NCBI GenBank assembly: GCA_030549175.1
Contig: JAUKUA010000004.1
Coordinates: 2,046,001 to 2,110,000 of the forward strand
Origin: Lasiosphaeris hirsuta
Lineage: Eukaryota > Ascomycota > Sordariomycetes > Sordariales > Lasiosphaeriaceae
Direction: 5' to 3'
DNA length: 64,000 nucleotides
Shown here: piece by piece, positions 42,691 to 54,586 of the stretch
Layout: every line of letters starts with the position of its first letter
Numbering within the stretch: the stretch's first letter is position 1
Translations under genes and position numbers: made by a program
The notes under the pieces: model-generated
What the model saw: only the letters and a program-made list of their open reading frames with translations
The model's database searches: none
What the model was told of the DNA's origin: nothing

Positions 42691-43441
42691 GCATCCCACT
42701 GGACATCCTACCCTGCTTCTCGGTGGTACTCTGTCTCACTGCTCTCTCTCTCTCTCTCTCTCTCTCTCCAATGACGGGCAGCTGGGAGCGGAGCGTATTC
42801 GGCGAATGAGGATCTCGCAGCACTAGTCTCGCCTAAATTGTGCTGCCTGTCTCGGCCTGCCAAGGTCTTCGTGGAGCTGTTTCCTCCGACCTATGCGGGG
42901 TTGGCCGCGGTTGGACGTCGCATTTATTGCGGGTAGAAGTAACCTGGTGGACGGGGAAGGCTGGGGCATCACAGCCGGGACCCGGGTGAGTGCAGCCCGA
43001 AGACTCATGATATTCGTGCCATGAGACTAAAGTCGCTAAAGTTGATACTATGGGATTCTCGCGGCCTAGCCTAGCTTGCATCATCCTGGGCTGGCTAATC
43101 GCCAAGAAGTCCGGGGGAGAGCCGCTCTGGGAGTAGTTTGTTGTACAGCAGGTCGAGTTGAAGGCTCGCTGGTTTTTACGAATGTAAAGCGAAAACCACA
43201 AAAGTTCAGATCGGCCAGGTTGTGTGTCGGAGGTTGGCATTTCACCAAGTTGATATATGGCAAGCCCCTTTCTTGACAGAGCGGGCTGTTGCTCGGGTGG
43301 TTACCTAGACCAAAACCCCAACCTCAAGATGCATACACGCCTTTGCATTAGTCTGTATGGGGCCGCGTTCCATTATAACATGGCTAAAACCGAAGGATTT
43401 AGTTCATGATGTTGGCAAGTTGGGGAATCCCGTAGTTCCGT

Positions 43442-43476
<35 letters not shown>

Positions 43477-43480
43477 CTGA
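42481..43480. other. Intergenic with microsatellites and poly-A run
   Basis: Holds an AT dinucleotide stretch (about 42659-42691), a CT run (42742-42768) and an uninterrupted A run of about 29 (about 43446-43474) just past the stop of the next minus-strand gene. No gene was recognised. Confidence 0.6.
42659..42768. repeat. AT and CT dinucleotide microsatellites
   Basis: Two simple-sequence tracts, (AT)n at about 42659-42691 and (CT)n at 42742-42768, upstream of the sugar transporter start. Confidence 0.9.
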
Positions 43481-45286
43481 TCACAGACTGATGCCCATCC
43501 GGTCCGTAAACTTGTTGTTGAACATGCCCGTCGAATTGAGCCCCTTGTACACCTCCTGCCATCTCCCAAAGTCTGGGTACCAAGCTCTCAGGTCCTCTCC
43601 GGTTGCAAAGTCCAGATCCAACCCCCAGTGCACCCGAACAGAAGTGCTGTCCTTGGTGCACATTCTCTCCTTCACATGTCTTGCTAGATCCTCCCCTGTT
43701 CTCAGGCCCACCAGCATTGCCAGCTCGATGGTGCAGGTCATCCTCCCGGCTTCGGGCGCCAGGAACGCGTCTGATGGCGCAACAAACCGGATGCCCAACG
43801 GGCCCGCCATATACCACATGTAGCGCAGTGCCTGCTCCTGGAAAACATGCAGCAGTTTATCGATTGTCGGGACGCACTGCTCGGCATCGCAGTGTAGCTC
43901 CAGCGCCATGCCCTTGATCTCATTGGCCGCTCCCAAGCTGAACACGTTGTAGCTCTTGTCGATGTAAGGCTCCTTGTAAACCAGCGTCATGATGGCCTGG
44001 TCAATGACCAAGGGGCTGACAAACGGCACGTTGGTCAGAAACGCCACCAGGTCCGGCGCTTTCTGGATGGCAACCTGCTCGAGGATCGCCGAGAGCCAGT
44101 CCTGGCGCTGTCCCGACGACGGCGTGTCTCCCGGGAGCCTCGTCCTCTCCACCTTGACGCAGGCGTTGCGGAACCAGCGCGTGTACGGGTTCAGCACCAG
44201 CTCAAAGTGGTCCACGGCCGAGACGACCGGCGGCACGGGCGCCCACAGCTCCGGCTTCAGCTCCTCCCGCACCTCCTTCCACGTCGTCGACGACCTCGAC
44301 TCCCTCACCGCGAACGCCTCCGCCACCTCGAGCACATACTCATACACCACCCCCAGACACCCCATGGCCACCTGCACGGCGCGGAACCACTCGTCATCCT
44401 GCTCCAGCACCGCCGCCACCCCATCCACGCTCCCCCCCCACCTCCCCGGCTCGGTAATCCCCCCCTCCGGCTCAACCCAGTACACCGTACCACTCTCAGC
44501 AACTAGAACCACGGCGCGCGCAAAGCTCGCGAGCGGCCCGAACCCGATACCAGAACCGTGCGTGCCCGTCGACAGCGTGCCCGAGATGGTCTGGCCATCA
44601 TACCCGCCCATGTTAATCAAAGCCAGCCCGCGGTTGTCCAGCTCAGTCTTGAGGCTGCGCACCGTGATGCCGGCCTGCACGCGCACGAGTTTGGTGGCGT
44701 CGACGCCGTCGCGCAGCGCGCCGACATCGACGGCGCGCACGTCGTTGAGCAGCACCGGGTTAATCAGGATGGCGCCGTCGGTGCGCGCCACGTCTGAGAA
44801 GGCGTGCCCGGACCCGACGGCGCGCACGCGCTGGTTATTGGCGCCGGCGGTGGTGATGGTGGAGACTAGTTCGGCGAGGGACTGTGGCTTGATCTTGCGC
44901 AGCGGGGTGCAGCGCTGCGTGCCGATGCTGTTGACCCAGTCGGGCGAGGTGTCTGGCGAGGTGGAGGTGTCGGGTGAGGTGTCGGGCAGGGGCGGGTTGG
45001 GGAGGGAGGAGGTGGTGGTGCTTGTGGTGGTGGTGGGTTGGGTGCTGGGCGAGGGAAGGAGCTGGGCGGCTTGCTCGCGGAGGATGGTGTAGACTGCGGC
45101 TGGGTCGGTCGAAAACTGGGTCGACAGCTTCTGTTGCTGGTCCTTGTCGTTTGGGTTGGAGATAAGGCGCTGGAAGGTGTCACTTATGGATTGGTGGGTC
45201 TCAACGTCGCCTGGATTCTCTGTGCCTGGGCTGTCGTCGCGAGCCCGCGCGGGCCTCCTCTTGAGGCAACAGAAAATGGAAGACAT
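43481..45286 (-). CDS. FAD-linked oxidase, aldonolactone-oxidase (ALO/gulonolactone oxidase) like
   Basis: Single-exon 601-residue flavoprotein of the VAO/PCMH family. A short N-terminus with two Cys (MSSIFCCLKRR) and a Ser/Thr/Pro-rich spacer (about residues 75-115) come before the FAD domain: QRCTPLRKIKPQSLAELVSTI, the VRAVGSGHAFSDVA motif (His of the type that binds flavin covalently in ALO enzymes), and GGYDGQTISGTLSTGTHGSG. The C-terminal substrate domain ends with VHWGLDLDF, WYPDFGRWQEVY and NSTGMFNNKF, as in D-arabinono-1,4-lactone oxidases of the erythroascorbate pathway. Residue identity beyond these motifs was not measured, so the substrate is uncertain. The ATG at 45286 was chosen; the frame stays open upstream through a GTC repeat (45291-45313) that would encode a Val run but has no ATG. 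Confidence 0.85.
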   Translation of the reverse strand: MSSIFCCLKRRPARARDDSPGTENPGDVETHQSISDTFQRLISNPNDKDQQQKLSTQFSTDPAAVYTILREQAAQLLPSPSTQPTTTTSTTTSSLPNPPLPDTSPDTSTSPDTSPDWVNSIGTQRCTPLRKIKPQSLAELVSTITTAGANNQRVRAVGSGHAFSDVARTDGAILINPVLLNDVRAVDVGALRDGVDATKLVRVQAGITVRSLKTELDNRGLALINMGGYDGQTISGTLSTGTHGSGIGFGPLASFARAVVLVAESGTVYWVEPEGGITEPGRWGGSVDGVAAVLEQDDEWFRAVQVAMGCLGVVYEYVLEVAEAFAVRESRSSTTWKEVREELKPELWAPVPPVVSAVDHFELVLNPYTRWFRNACVKVERTRLPGDTPSSGQRQDWLSAILEQVAIQKAPDLVAFLTNVPFVSPLVIDQAIMTLVYKEPYIDKSYNVFSLGAANEIKGMALELHCDAEQCVPTIDKLLHVFQEQALRYMWYMAGPLGIRFVAPSDAFLAPEAGRMTCTIELAMLVGLRTGEDLARHVKERMCTKDSTSVRVHWGLDLDFATGEDLRAWYPDFGRWQEVYKGLNSTGMFNNKFTDRMGISL

Positions 45287-46488
45287 GTTTACGACGACGA
45301 CGACGACGACGACAAATTTGGAGACAATTAGGAAACCGTCTTCATTCAATCTGGAATTGCGTCGCAGGCAATGTACTTAAGGTATTCAGATTTCGCTCCC
45401 CTACCCTGTGAAACCATCATCTTAGACTGCCATCAAATGGGAATGAGCTTTCGCACAGCAAACGGTGAGAGGCTTACGAGCAAAGCTGAAATGTGCCGTG
45501 ACCACATGGCCAAGCCACCACTCAGGAAACGCGAGTTTTCGGAGTCTCTAGTGCGTTGAGGGTGGTATGACTCCGCATATTGCGGCTGTGAGAACTTTCG
45601 GTCAAATGAACATGGCTGACCTCGGCAGCCCGGGCCTGAAAGTGCGGGTGATGAGGTGAAAGGTTTCGTTGGTCGATCGTGCTGTTGTGTCATGTTACAC
45701 ACGCTACAGGAAGCCACGCAAGTCGGTGGTGGCTTCCTGCCCAAAATCATGTATGGCAATTTCTTGAAGGCTTGCATCGTGGCACTGCGGAATGAGGTAT
45801 TATTAGCTTGCGAACTTAGTTTTCAGACAGCGAGAGACAGATGGGTACTGAATGACCACGGGTCGTGTCAGCCTTCAATCGCCCAGTTCTAACCCATAAT
45901 TCAAACATGACAAGGCATCTCGGGGCTGTCAGTTTAATCCTGTCGCCAACATAACACGGCACATTGTAATTATTGAGCATTGAACACATGTGAATGCCAT
46001 GTCGTGACAGTTTCATGTCGTGCTATAAGGAGAACCCTGCGCCCACTTAACATCGGAGGAGAAATTTTGGAGAGGGGAGAAATTGAGGAGAGAAAAAGTT
46101 GACGAGGGAGGGGTGGTTTATAGTATTCGAGTATTCTGTTTCTTCCAAGTTTGGCTCCCTGGCTGGCACCCACGATTGCACCTACCAAAGATACTTTTCT
46201 ATCTGTGGTCTTGCAACAGCAGGCGGTTGCAGGACAAACATGGAGGTTCCTGCTGGAGTCTTGTGCGGTGTCGATGCTCGGAAGGACTCAAAAAAGTTTT
46301 CAACCAAGTCAGCAGATATCAAGTCGGGTATCAAATGTTCTATTTTCCCTCTTCACCACTTCCCCCCCCCCCCCTATATACAGATCAATCGCTCAAATGC
46401 AGTTTTATTTCCGTCCCTTCCCATAGCCATAACCGGCAGCCCCACCTAACCAACGATACAAGACACAGCTCCATGGATTACACGGCCA
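45287..46488. other. Intergenic
   Basis: Upstream of the ALO-like gene and 3' of the Prp22 gene. It carries a GTC-type trinucleotide repeat (45291-45313), a poly-C run (about 46362-46374) and a few CGTGTCA/CACGGCA words (about 45875-46020) like those flanking the ankyrin gene. No gene was recognised. Confidence 0.5.
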
Positions 46489-49400
46489 TCAACCCCAAGT
46501 TCCACCACCACCACCAGATCTCCCACCCCTCTTCTGGGCACTGAGACGCCAATCATCCTCGCCGGCGTATTTGTTGTAGAGGGGCTGGATCCGCTCTGCC
46601 GCCTTCCTCTTCGAGAGCTTGTCTGTTGGCGCCACCTGAAAGAACGTCGGCGCCGCCTCGACCAGCCACTTTGGCTCGATGCTCGTTGTGCAGTGCATGT
46701 ACTCGCGGGTCGTCAGCACCAAGGTATGGTAGACGACCCATTCAGCCTGTTTTCCGAACAGCGCCGAGCTGGGATGCAAGTAAACAGGGGTGCCCTCGAT
46801 CAATGTTTTGTAGCCCTCCTGCGGGTCCTTGCGCGCCGTGTTGCGGAAGAAGCCGCTGCAAAGAGCCTGCCGGACCCGGTCCGTCTCGCGCCCACAGCTG
46901 ACGATGGGATGTCGATGACGCTCCATGATCTTGACGAGCTGGTCCCGTACGTCCTTGGCACGCCGCATGGAGCGGGCTTGGATGAAATTTTCGAAGCACC
47001 ATGGATTTGCGTACCCGCTCTTCTTCCAGGAGTTGTATACGTTTAGCAGTGTGAGGTGGTCGCCGTGGGGGTCGTGAAACTTGGCCTTCTTTTGATCGGC
47101 CTGCGTCTGCTTCTCTTTGGGACGATAGAAGACGGTGGGAAGATTGAGCATGGCCACAATGGTGATCATCTCATCAGAGCACCCCTTTTCCACTGATGCA
47201 ATGAGCACCTTTGCCAGCGAGGGTTCCATGGGGAAGTCGGCCATCTTTCTACCAAGTCGCGTCAAGAGGCCTTCATCATCTAGCGCGGCGAGTGCGTACA
47301 GCTCCTCAAGGGCTGTAAGCATAGTATTGACTGGGGGCGGCTAATAAAGGGTCAGTTACTGGGTAATCGATTCGGGGGTGGGGGTTAACTCACATCCATA
47401 AAGTCGAAGCGGAGAAGGTCGTTGATGCCCATGGCCTTCAACATGAGAATGGTGTTGGAAAGATTTTGACGTTGGATTTCGGGAATCGAGGTTGGCAACA
47501 TTTCCGACTGGAATGCGGCCTCTGTATACAAACGGAAGCACTTTCCAGGGCCAGTTCGACCGGCACGTCCAGCTCGCTGATTGGCCTGAGCCTGGGAAAT
47601 AGGGGTAACCACCAAGGAATCCATACCAAGCTTCGGGTCGTAAGCATTTTGCTTGACAAAGCCAGGGTCAATAACATAGTAGATGTGATCGATGGTGATT
47701 GATGTCTCGGCAATATTGGTGGCAATGACAACCTTGCGACTTCCTGGTGGTGCTGGGTCAAAGATCCTACTTTGCATCTCGCTAGGAAGTGCACCGTAGA
47801 CGGGCAGAATAAGGAGTTCGGGGACATTTGGCCCGAGCGCTTTCATCCTCTCAAACAAGATTTCGCAGCTCGTATCAATTTCTTCCTGGCCTGTCAAGAA
47901 CAGGAGGATGTCGCCCACAGGCTCGCTGAGATGAATCTGCATCACTGTCGTCAAAGCGGCATCAAGGTAGTCGGATTCCGGTTCCCGCGAGTAGAGGATC
48001 TCGACGGGAAAGGTTCGGCCGGGAATGGTGAAAATCGGGCACGAGTTGAAGTACTCGCTAAACTTATCGGCATCCAGAGTAGCGCTGGTGACGATGACCT
48101 TGAGGTCCTCCCGCTTCTTCATTGTCTTTTTCAGGAGTGCAAACAGAACATCGGTGGCGATTGTTCTTTCGTGAGCCTCGTCGAGCATGATAACCGAGTA
48201 GCGCTTGAGATCGGGATCGATCAGGATCTCACGTTGCAACATGCCGTCTGTCATATACTTGATCTTGGTTGCCGGGCTGGTGACATCCTCGAATCTGATT
48301 GTGTATCCGACCTCTTGACCGAGAACACATCCGACTTCCTCTGAGACGCGCTTGGCAACGGAGACGGCAGCCACACGACGAGGCTGTGTGCATCCAATGA
48401 TACCGTTATTTGTAAATCCGGCTTCGGCGAGATATTGGGTAAGCTGCGTGGTCTTGCCGGAACCGGTTTCGCCGACCACGATCAAGATCTGGTTCTCGCG
48501 GATAGCCTGGACTACTCGGTCCCGGAAGGCATAGACTGGCAGCGTCTCGCGTTGTTGCTTGATAGTCATGTCGGTTCGCTTGCCAAGAGCTTGGTCCTTT
48601 GGCGCAACCACCTTCCTCCACTCAGGCACAGCGTCGGGGGCTGACTGTCCTGCCTGAGCACGTTTCCGCAAATCACTCGCAAACTGCCGGTGCTCTGGAT
48701 TGGCCATAGGGTCCTGCCACTGCGCCGCCAAGTCTACTTTGACTTCCTCCTCCTTTGCTGCCTGCTCCTCTTGCCGCAGCTCTTTCCTCTCCTTGGCGAG
48801 GTTAGTACCCGCCATAGCCGCACGATTGAGCGACCCGTCAGGGGCCTTGATGACTCGGATGGGCGAAAGCTCAAGCGACTGCTTCGTCTGTCCGGCCAAA
48901 AATGGCGGCTCTTCGTCTCGGACCTCGATATCGACATCCTCCTCCAAATCCATATGTCCTTCTCCCTTGAGCGTCGCGGCGTAATCTTCCTCAAGCTCTG
49001 GGTAGTCAGAAGCCTTGGCGATTCCTGCGGCGATCATCTGGCGAATTTCCCATCTCTCCGGGGACGTCATCCTCTTTTTCTGCTGCCTAGCCACCGCAGT
49101 CGCCTGGAAGGACCCGTTATTTGGTTCATCCATGAACCCCCCGCCGCCTCTCTTCCCGCCCCCCAAGATCTCCCCGTTGGCGCCAGAACCGATCCTCGCT
49201 TGTGGTGCGTTGTCCATGCCAGTCTCTTGGTCGACGTCCTTCATCGATAAACCAACCCTGGTTCCCTCAATTTTGATCACCTTCACTTTGACATTTTGTC
49301 CCTTGGTCAACATGTCCGAGGGATGTTCGACCCGCTGTCCAAATGCCGAGATGTGCACAAGTCCGTCAACCTTGCCTCGCACGCCGTGCAAGTTCACGAA

Positions 49401-50063
49401 TGCGCCAAAGTCTTTGACGCCCGTGACATGACCGTCGTACACCTTGAAGAGCACGGGAGTGTCGTCTGTCTCGACGGGCGGCGGCCGCCGGAACATATCA
49501 TCATCGCCATCGTAGCGTCCGTTTTTCCGTCGCCCTCTGGGTGGTGACCTCGACCTGGAAGCCGACCTCGACCGCGACCGGTACCTGTCTTTGCGCTTCC
49601 GCCTTGAATCCTCTCTGTAATCGTCTGGTGTGCGGCTTCGCTTCCTCGGCTGTCGCTCTTTTTGCGCCCTCTTTGGTTGCAGACCTTCAAGAAGCGCCAA
49701 GGCATCATCGATAACGTCAACCTCCTTGTCTGGGATTGTGAGACCTTTAAACACCTTTGACTTCTCCTCCACTATCCGACCGGAATGTTCCTCCTCATGG
49801 CCATTCTGGATCCCGTTTTGCTTGCCCTTGAACCTGGGATGCATCGTGAGGACCAGGCGGTCTATACTGTCGACCAAACTGGGGGGGAATTCGGCGCCTA
49901 CGGCGTTGAGCTTCCCCTTAAACTCGCCGAGAGAAGCGCATTCGAGGCGTTGGGCGATGACGAACTCGGCCAGGGTTTTCTCGCTGATGCCCAAATGGTT
50001 TTGCAACTCGGACGTGACTTTCGACACGAGCGAGAGCAGGTCGAGAGACTCCAGGTCGTCCAT
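46489..50063 (-). CDS. prp22: DEAH-box splicing helicase Prp22 (DHX8)
   Basis: Spliceosomal RNA helicase that releases mature mRNA after exon ligation. Exon 1 is 50063-47394, the intron 47393-47341 (GTGAGT...TAG), exon 2 47340-46489 (1173 residues). Order of parts: N-terminal helix ([20 protein letters not shown]), a KR/RS-rich stretch (about 135-190, [16 protein letters not shown]), an S1 RNA-binding domain (about 205-285, [18 protein letters not shown]), then the helicase core with GETGSGKT (about residue 531), DEAH (about 625), [12 protein letters not shown] and [12 protein letters not shown]. Helicase-associated and OB-fold domains follow, ending [23 protein letters not shown]. The ATG at 50063 was chosen because orthologues begin at this helix; the frame is open upstream to 50261. 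Confidence 0.95.
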
Positions 50064-50818
50064 TTCGGCGATCTGGTGGTAAAAGGTCGATGCTGAACGG
50101 CGAGTGACTGCGAGGTGGCAGTTCGAGGGCGGCAGAAATTCTAGGGAGCTCTCGCCCAGAGCGCGTTGGAGATGCGCTACTTCTGCCGGGGATTTACCGG
50201 CCGCCTTTACCAGTGCATGCATGGGCCTGGGCAACCACGCAACACCTGCATCAACAGCCACATTCGTAGGCAGGCAGCGACACTATGTCACCATCATCCG
50301 GACACAGGTATCACTTTTCAAACTACTTAGAGTTCCCTTTTCGCATTTTATCTTGGACAGATTTGTAAAATTGAATTCGACTTCAGAATTATTCCAACCT
50401 TGACAGCTGGTGACATGGAAAACTGAGCTGCTATACGTAACCCTAACCCGAGATCTCAAATTATAGCGCAGCTGCCCTGTCGGCCAAGTTCATGTCGGCG
50501 CCACCCACCCCACCTCGCCTGTGCATCCGGCGAAGGCCGCCAGGTTTTAGTGGCGAGAGCCGCCTGATCGCTCGCTAGTCCAGTCACGGGCCGCATGCAC
50601 AAGTGGGCATTGGAGCGCATTACGCAAGTTCCTGGCATTGCCCCCTCCAATTTACATTCCCATGGGGTGACGCCGGACCACCCATCGCGACTGCGTCACT
50701 TCTACATTACCAACAACGACCACCCGACCACCTCCCAAACCTCATTTCTCCCGCCCATACATCTACAAACCATCGCTCCCTGAGGATCTAGCGTCGCCAA
50801 ACCCCAGCGTTGATCCCA
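50064..50818. other. Divergent promoter region with telobox-like motif
   Basis: Between prp22 and the PMP3-like gene. The word AACCCTAACCCG occurs at about 50440-50451 and again at about 61351-61362. No gene was recognised. Confidence 0.55.
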
Positions 50819-51491
50819 ATGTGCTCCTCGGATATCTTCCTCGGCCTGCTGGCCATCCTCTTCCCGCCGCTGCCTGGTAAGTAACCAATCCCCCGCGACC
50901 CCGCAAACCGCGAATCGATGTCGCGTACAGTTCCCCGAGGTGGATGCCCATTACTCTGTACTGACCCATTCGCCCTCCACAGTCTGGGTGAAGCGCGGCA
51001 TCTGCTCGGCCGACAGCTTTCTCAATCTCCTCCTCTTTTTCCTCGGATATGTAAGCCCCCACCGCGACTCCCGAGTCTCCCGAGCATAGCACTGACTACA
51101 GACTCCCTCCCAGATTCCGGGCCTCCTCCACTCATGGTACATCATTGCCAAGTTTCCCGACCCCGAGTTTGATTACGACGGCCCCGTCGACGCCGAGGGC
51201 GGCGGTCACATCTACGTCTTTGTCCACGATGGCAGTCGGCCGCACCCGCAACAAGCCCACTCGCACCACCAGGTGCAGCCTAAGCCTTACCCTCAGCCAC
51301 AGTCCCAGGGTGTTATGAACTACGGGACCGCCGCTCCCGCCAGCTCTTCGGCTGCTGCCCCGGCGGCCAAGTCTGCCACGGGCCCACAGCAACACGACGA
51401 CGAAAACGGCGAGGGTTCCAGCGGTGGACCACCACCCCCGAGCTACGCCCAGGTGGTGGCTGGGGATCATAAAGTCCAGACCCAAGACTAG
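50819..51491 (+). CDS. PMP3/SNA-type small membrane proteolipid with long PPSY-containing tail
   Basis: Plasma-membrane or endosomal proteolipid of the UPF0057/PMP3 family. Exons 50819-50876, 50983-51050 and 51114-51491; introns 50877-50982 and 51051-51113 (167 residues). The two-span core is complete: SDIFLGLLAILFPPLPVWVKRGICSADSFLNLLLFFLGYIPGLLHSWYII (described, first span about 5-25, second about 32-55). The family is usually about 55 residues; this one adds a hydrophilic tail of roughly 110 residues rich in His, Gln, Pro and Ala, ending PPPPSYAQVVAGDHKVQTQD. The PPSY element is a WW-domain ligand of the kind used by yeast Sna3/Sna4 to bind the Rsp5 ubiquitin ligase, so sorting through multivesicular bodies is plausible. 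Closest yeast relatives in layout are Sna2-Sna4. Confidence 0.9.
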
Positions 51492-51980
51492 GATCAAGGA
51501 TCTGTGTGTCGGCACGAGTGCTGCAACTGGGAGGAGAGGCGACGCGACTACAAACGGCGTATGTCGTCGTGGATACCTTGGATGGGGACGTTGTGGTGAC
51601 TCGCTTGTATTGATTGGCTATTGTCTTTAAACTGGCTCTGCACTTTCTGTGGGACAGCTTCCCGGAATGAATTTTGGCGTCGTACACTCAGCAGGCTTTT
51701 GTATTCTGACTGGATTCCGGATGTGGCAGCCTACCTTTTGAGGTAGTTGAGGTAACCATCGGAGGACATGGCTCACAATCTTTTAGCATCTTTTATATAA
51801 GAAGCGATTTTTTTTCTTTCAAATTTATCCCCTACTTTCTCAGTGTCTTGCCAAAGCTAGCTGCTTTTGATAAGCCGTTCAAACAAAGCAAACTGTTCAA
51901 GCCCACCACACTATTACATGGCCACCCCTCTTTCCCAAATCCCAATGATCTTCCCCATGACATCCTCTCAAAGGGTTCTT
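51492..51980. other. Convergent 3' flank
   Basis: Presumed 3' untranslated sequence of two convergent genes; a T-rich run lies at about 51809-51820. Nothing else was recognised. Confidence 0.5.
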
Positions 51981-52930
51981 TTATGAAGGTACAAATGCTC
52001 CCGTCTTAATATCATCATACGCCCACTTCACCCAATTGTAATACTCGACAGTGATGTGTTCCGTGATGCCCTCCTTGACATCATCCGGGGTCGCAGACGA
52101 CATCCACATGTTTAGCAAGCCCTCCACCCCGCAAGTCTTGCCCTCCTTAGTAGGCAAATCCTTCCAGCTGTAGTGGATATTCCCGACGACGGCGTTCGTG
52201 CCATCCAGCAACGTCTCCTCGCCAACCGACTGGAAGGGATAGTCGGGCAGCGCCTTCATGTAGGGCTTCTTGACGCCGCCGCCCGGCACGACGGGTGCCA
52301 GCCGCGGCACGACGGTCGCGGTGAGAACCGGGCCCCACGGCTCCAGCAGCTGAGCGCGCATCGTGCTATCGTTGTTGGCCATCGTCTGGAGACCAAAGTG
52401 CTCCGGGTGGCCCGCCCACAGCTTTTCGGCCGCGCGGTTGAAGGCATCATCAGCGAACCAGGCGAGGAAGTTGGACGCGGTGAAGTTGACGGGGTTACGT
52501 TGCGTGCAGTCGTCCGGGATCGCCGTGAGGTGGATCTCGGCTACGACGTGCGCCGCAGGGTCAGGGCTGTCCGGGGAAGAGGCGGCGAGGATGGTGTGCC
52601 CTATTCGATAGTTAGTTTGAGACAGCCGAGGAAGAGAAGATCGAACTCACAAGCAGCGTTGCCAGCATCAATATCGTCAGCCAAGAGCCTTCGCATGGCT
52701 TCTTCGCCAAGCAGGGTCTTGAGCTTCTTCAAGGCGCGGCGGGCAGCGATGAGCTCAAGGTCCGGGGGTGTTCCAGGGGCATCAGGACCGGCGATGATGC
52801 TGACTTTCAAGGGGCCGACATCCCCATCATTGTTGCGAGCCTGGAGCGCCGCCGGCGAAGAAGTGAGAGAGCGGCACGACGCCAATGCGGCGTAGAGCGA
52901 GAAAGAAAGAAATTTGCCAAGGGTGACCAT
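51981..52930 (-). CDS. Secreted protein of unknown function
   Basis: Exon 1 is 52930-52651, the intron 52650-52601 (50 nt, GTGAGT...TAG), exon 2 52600-51981 (299 residues). A signal peptide is predicted (about 1-18, MVTLGKFLSFSLYAALASC). The mature protein has no domain I recognise. Notable stretches are DDIDAGNAAWHTILAASSPDSPDPAAHVVAEIHLTAIPDDC (across the splice), NFLAWFADDAFNRAAEKLW, HFGLQTM and a C-terminal YYNWVKWAYDDIKTGAF. Only two or three Cys are present, so it is not a typical small Cys-rich effector. The spliced frame and signal peptide make it a real gene. Function unknown. Confidence 0.7.
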
Positions 52931-54586
52931 GACGACAGCCTATCTTCAAACGGCCACGATGGCAGATATGACAGGCCAGGAGAAGCCGTCTCAAACGGCG
53001 GTTGGAGGATATAGCTCAGGAGATTGCTCAAACGACGGCGGAATGTTGGCCAGGAGAGACAAAGGATCAGCTACCTCGGCAAGCCTGCAGCGTTACTTAT
53101 ACACCCAAATCTGAAGGGACTCGTACCGTGGACAGGAGCTGACTTGCGCAGTCTTTCTATCCCATCTACACCCACCAAGTGACCCAAGAAGGAGCCATGG
53201 ACACTCGAGCCTCGTTCGTCCTCGCACTCTCCCAACGGCCCGAAGGTACCAAACGTGTCCCTACCCAGGGCTCCCGCCGTGAAGTTACGTCCGCAGCTGT
53301 TCCTAAGACAGCCCCCATCCAAGACTATCCGGAGTCGCAGGCCACATGATGTCTCTGAGCCGTCCCCCTTTCCCACCGTCCACCGCACGGGTTTGTAGTC
53401 CAGAGTCTTCTAGACACAGCCCCTCGATAGCCGCTTGTCCATTCTCTTCGCAAATCTGCCCGCTTTTTCCCGAGGCATGTCCATAGTTTGGGGGCTCGAC
53501 CGCACCCGTACATTGCGGGGCATGGACACTGTGGGCGACTGCGAGTCATCGCGGCAGGTCGAGATGACCAACGCCGCACGGCGGAAGGACGCGCCACGCC
53601 CCTTTTGGTGTTTTCGTGTGGCCCTGTTGGGCGTCTCGGCGCCTTCTGATTAGCTGATCCGCTTCCGACAGCCTCTTGTCCGGTACATCCGGGGACATGT
53701 TTGCCGGTACCATGATATCGTCCATACGCATAGGATCTCAGACCGAGCCTGGCCCCCATGTTCTTCTTTTGATATTTATTACCTTGGGATTCGACCACAG
53801 CCCTATTAGTCTCTGTAGTAGGGCAGGCCAGCAAATTTCAGTGCAGAGTATATAGCTTTACCTATCGTCGGTGAGGTCAGAAGCGGTTTGCGTAGGGTTA
53901 CAACTGGGGGTCGTTTGCGCCTCAGCACGGCAGACCACCCAATCACTCGGGTTCAATTTTCAGCCTAGTCAATCCGTACTGTAACCGTGGTAGAAGCAAG
54001 TAGAGTCCGAGGTCTCAAGTCTCGGAAGCGTTTGTAGGAATCCTGTATTTGCGAGGATGAGAAAGCGCGGCAACTTCGCCGGAGCCCCTGGATGCACCCA
54101 TGGCACCGCTTCGTGGCCCCAGGCAGGGAGGCTGTTAGCGCGGCGAATCACCAGTTTGTTAGACATGTAGCTGCGGCGCTGTTGAGCTGGCCCTAAAGTC
54201 GGAAGACACGGCTGGGATGGATTGTGACGACGAGGTTACACTGGGCACAGTCAATAAGCCAGCCTAACCCAAACTCGCAAAATCGAGTCCCGAGCAATTA
54301 TCGAAATTCCGATAGCACCTAGAATCCGAGTCTGTTTTCCCATGCCCATTTACCTACGAGTCTCGCCAGCCGTGAGGCGCTCCTTCTTCCTAGATCTGAA
54401 AGCAGAGTCCGAAAATGTAACGCCGTATCGAGTGCCACGAAAGCAAATACCCACCAGATCCCGACGCAGAGAGGCCAGTGCGGACGTGAGAGAGGACTGT
54501 GTAGAAGCAACGCGAACGCTGTGACGAGTCCTGCCAAGTTCACCCAGCCCAATCCTCAAGATGATATCCTTCCCTCGTCATCCCCC
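52931..54586. other. Intergenic, nothing recognised
   Basis: 1.65 kb with scattered open frames on both strands (for example around 53325-53834) of Arg/Pro-rich composition, none with a family motif, signal peptide or splice support. It includes the upstream region of the secreted unknown protein (52930) and the 3' flank of the Arb1 gene. Confidence 0.5.

Noticed and set aside
43446..43474. Poly-A tail of a retrotransposed copy
   Set aside because: The A run is on the plus strand while the adjacent ALO-like gene is on the minus strand, so it would be poly-T after that gene; there is no target duplication.
44207..45092. Plus-strand open frames over the FAD oxidase
   Set aside because: They are antisense shadows of the conserved minus-strand frame; Ser/Thr/Pro-rich without motif.
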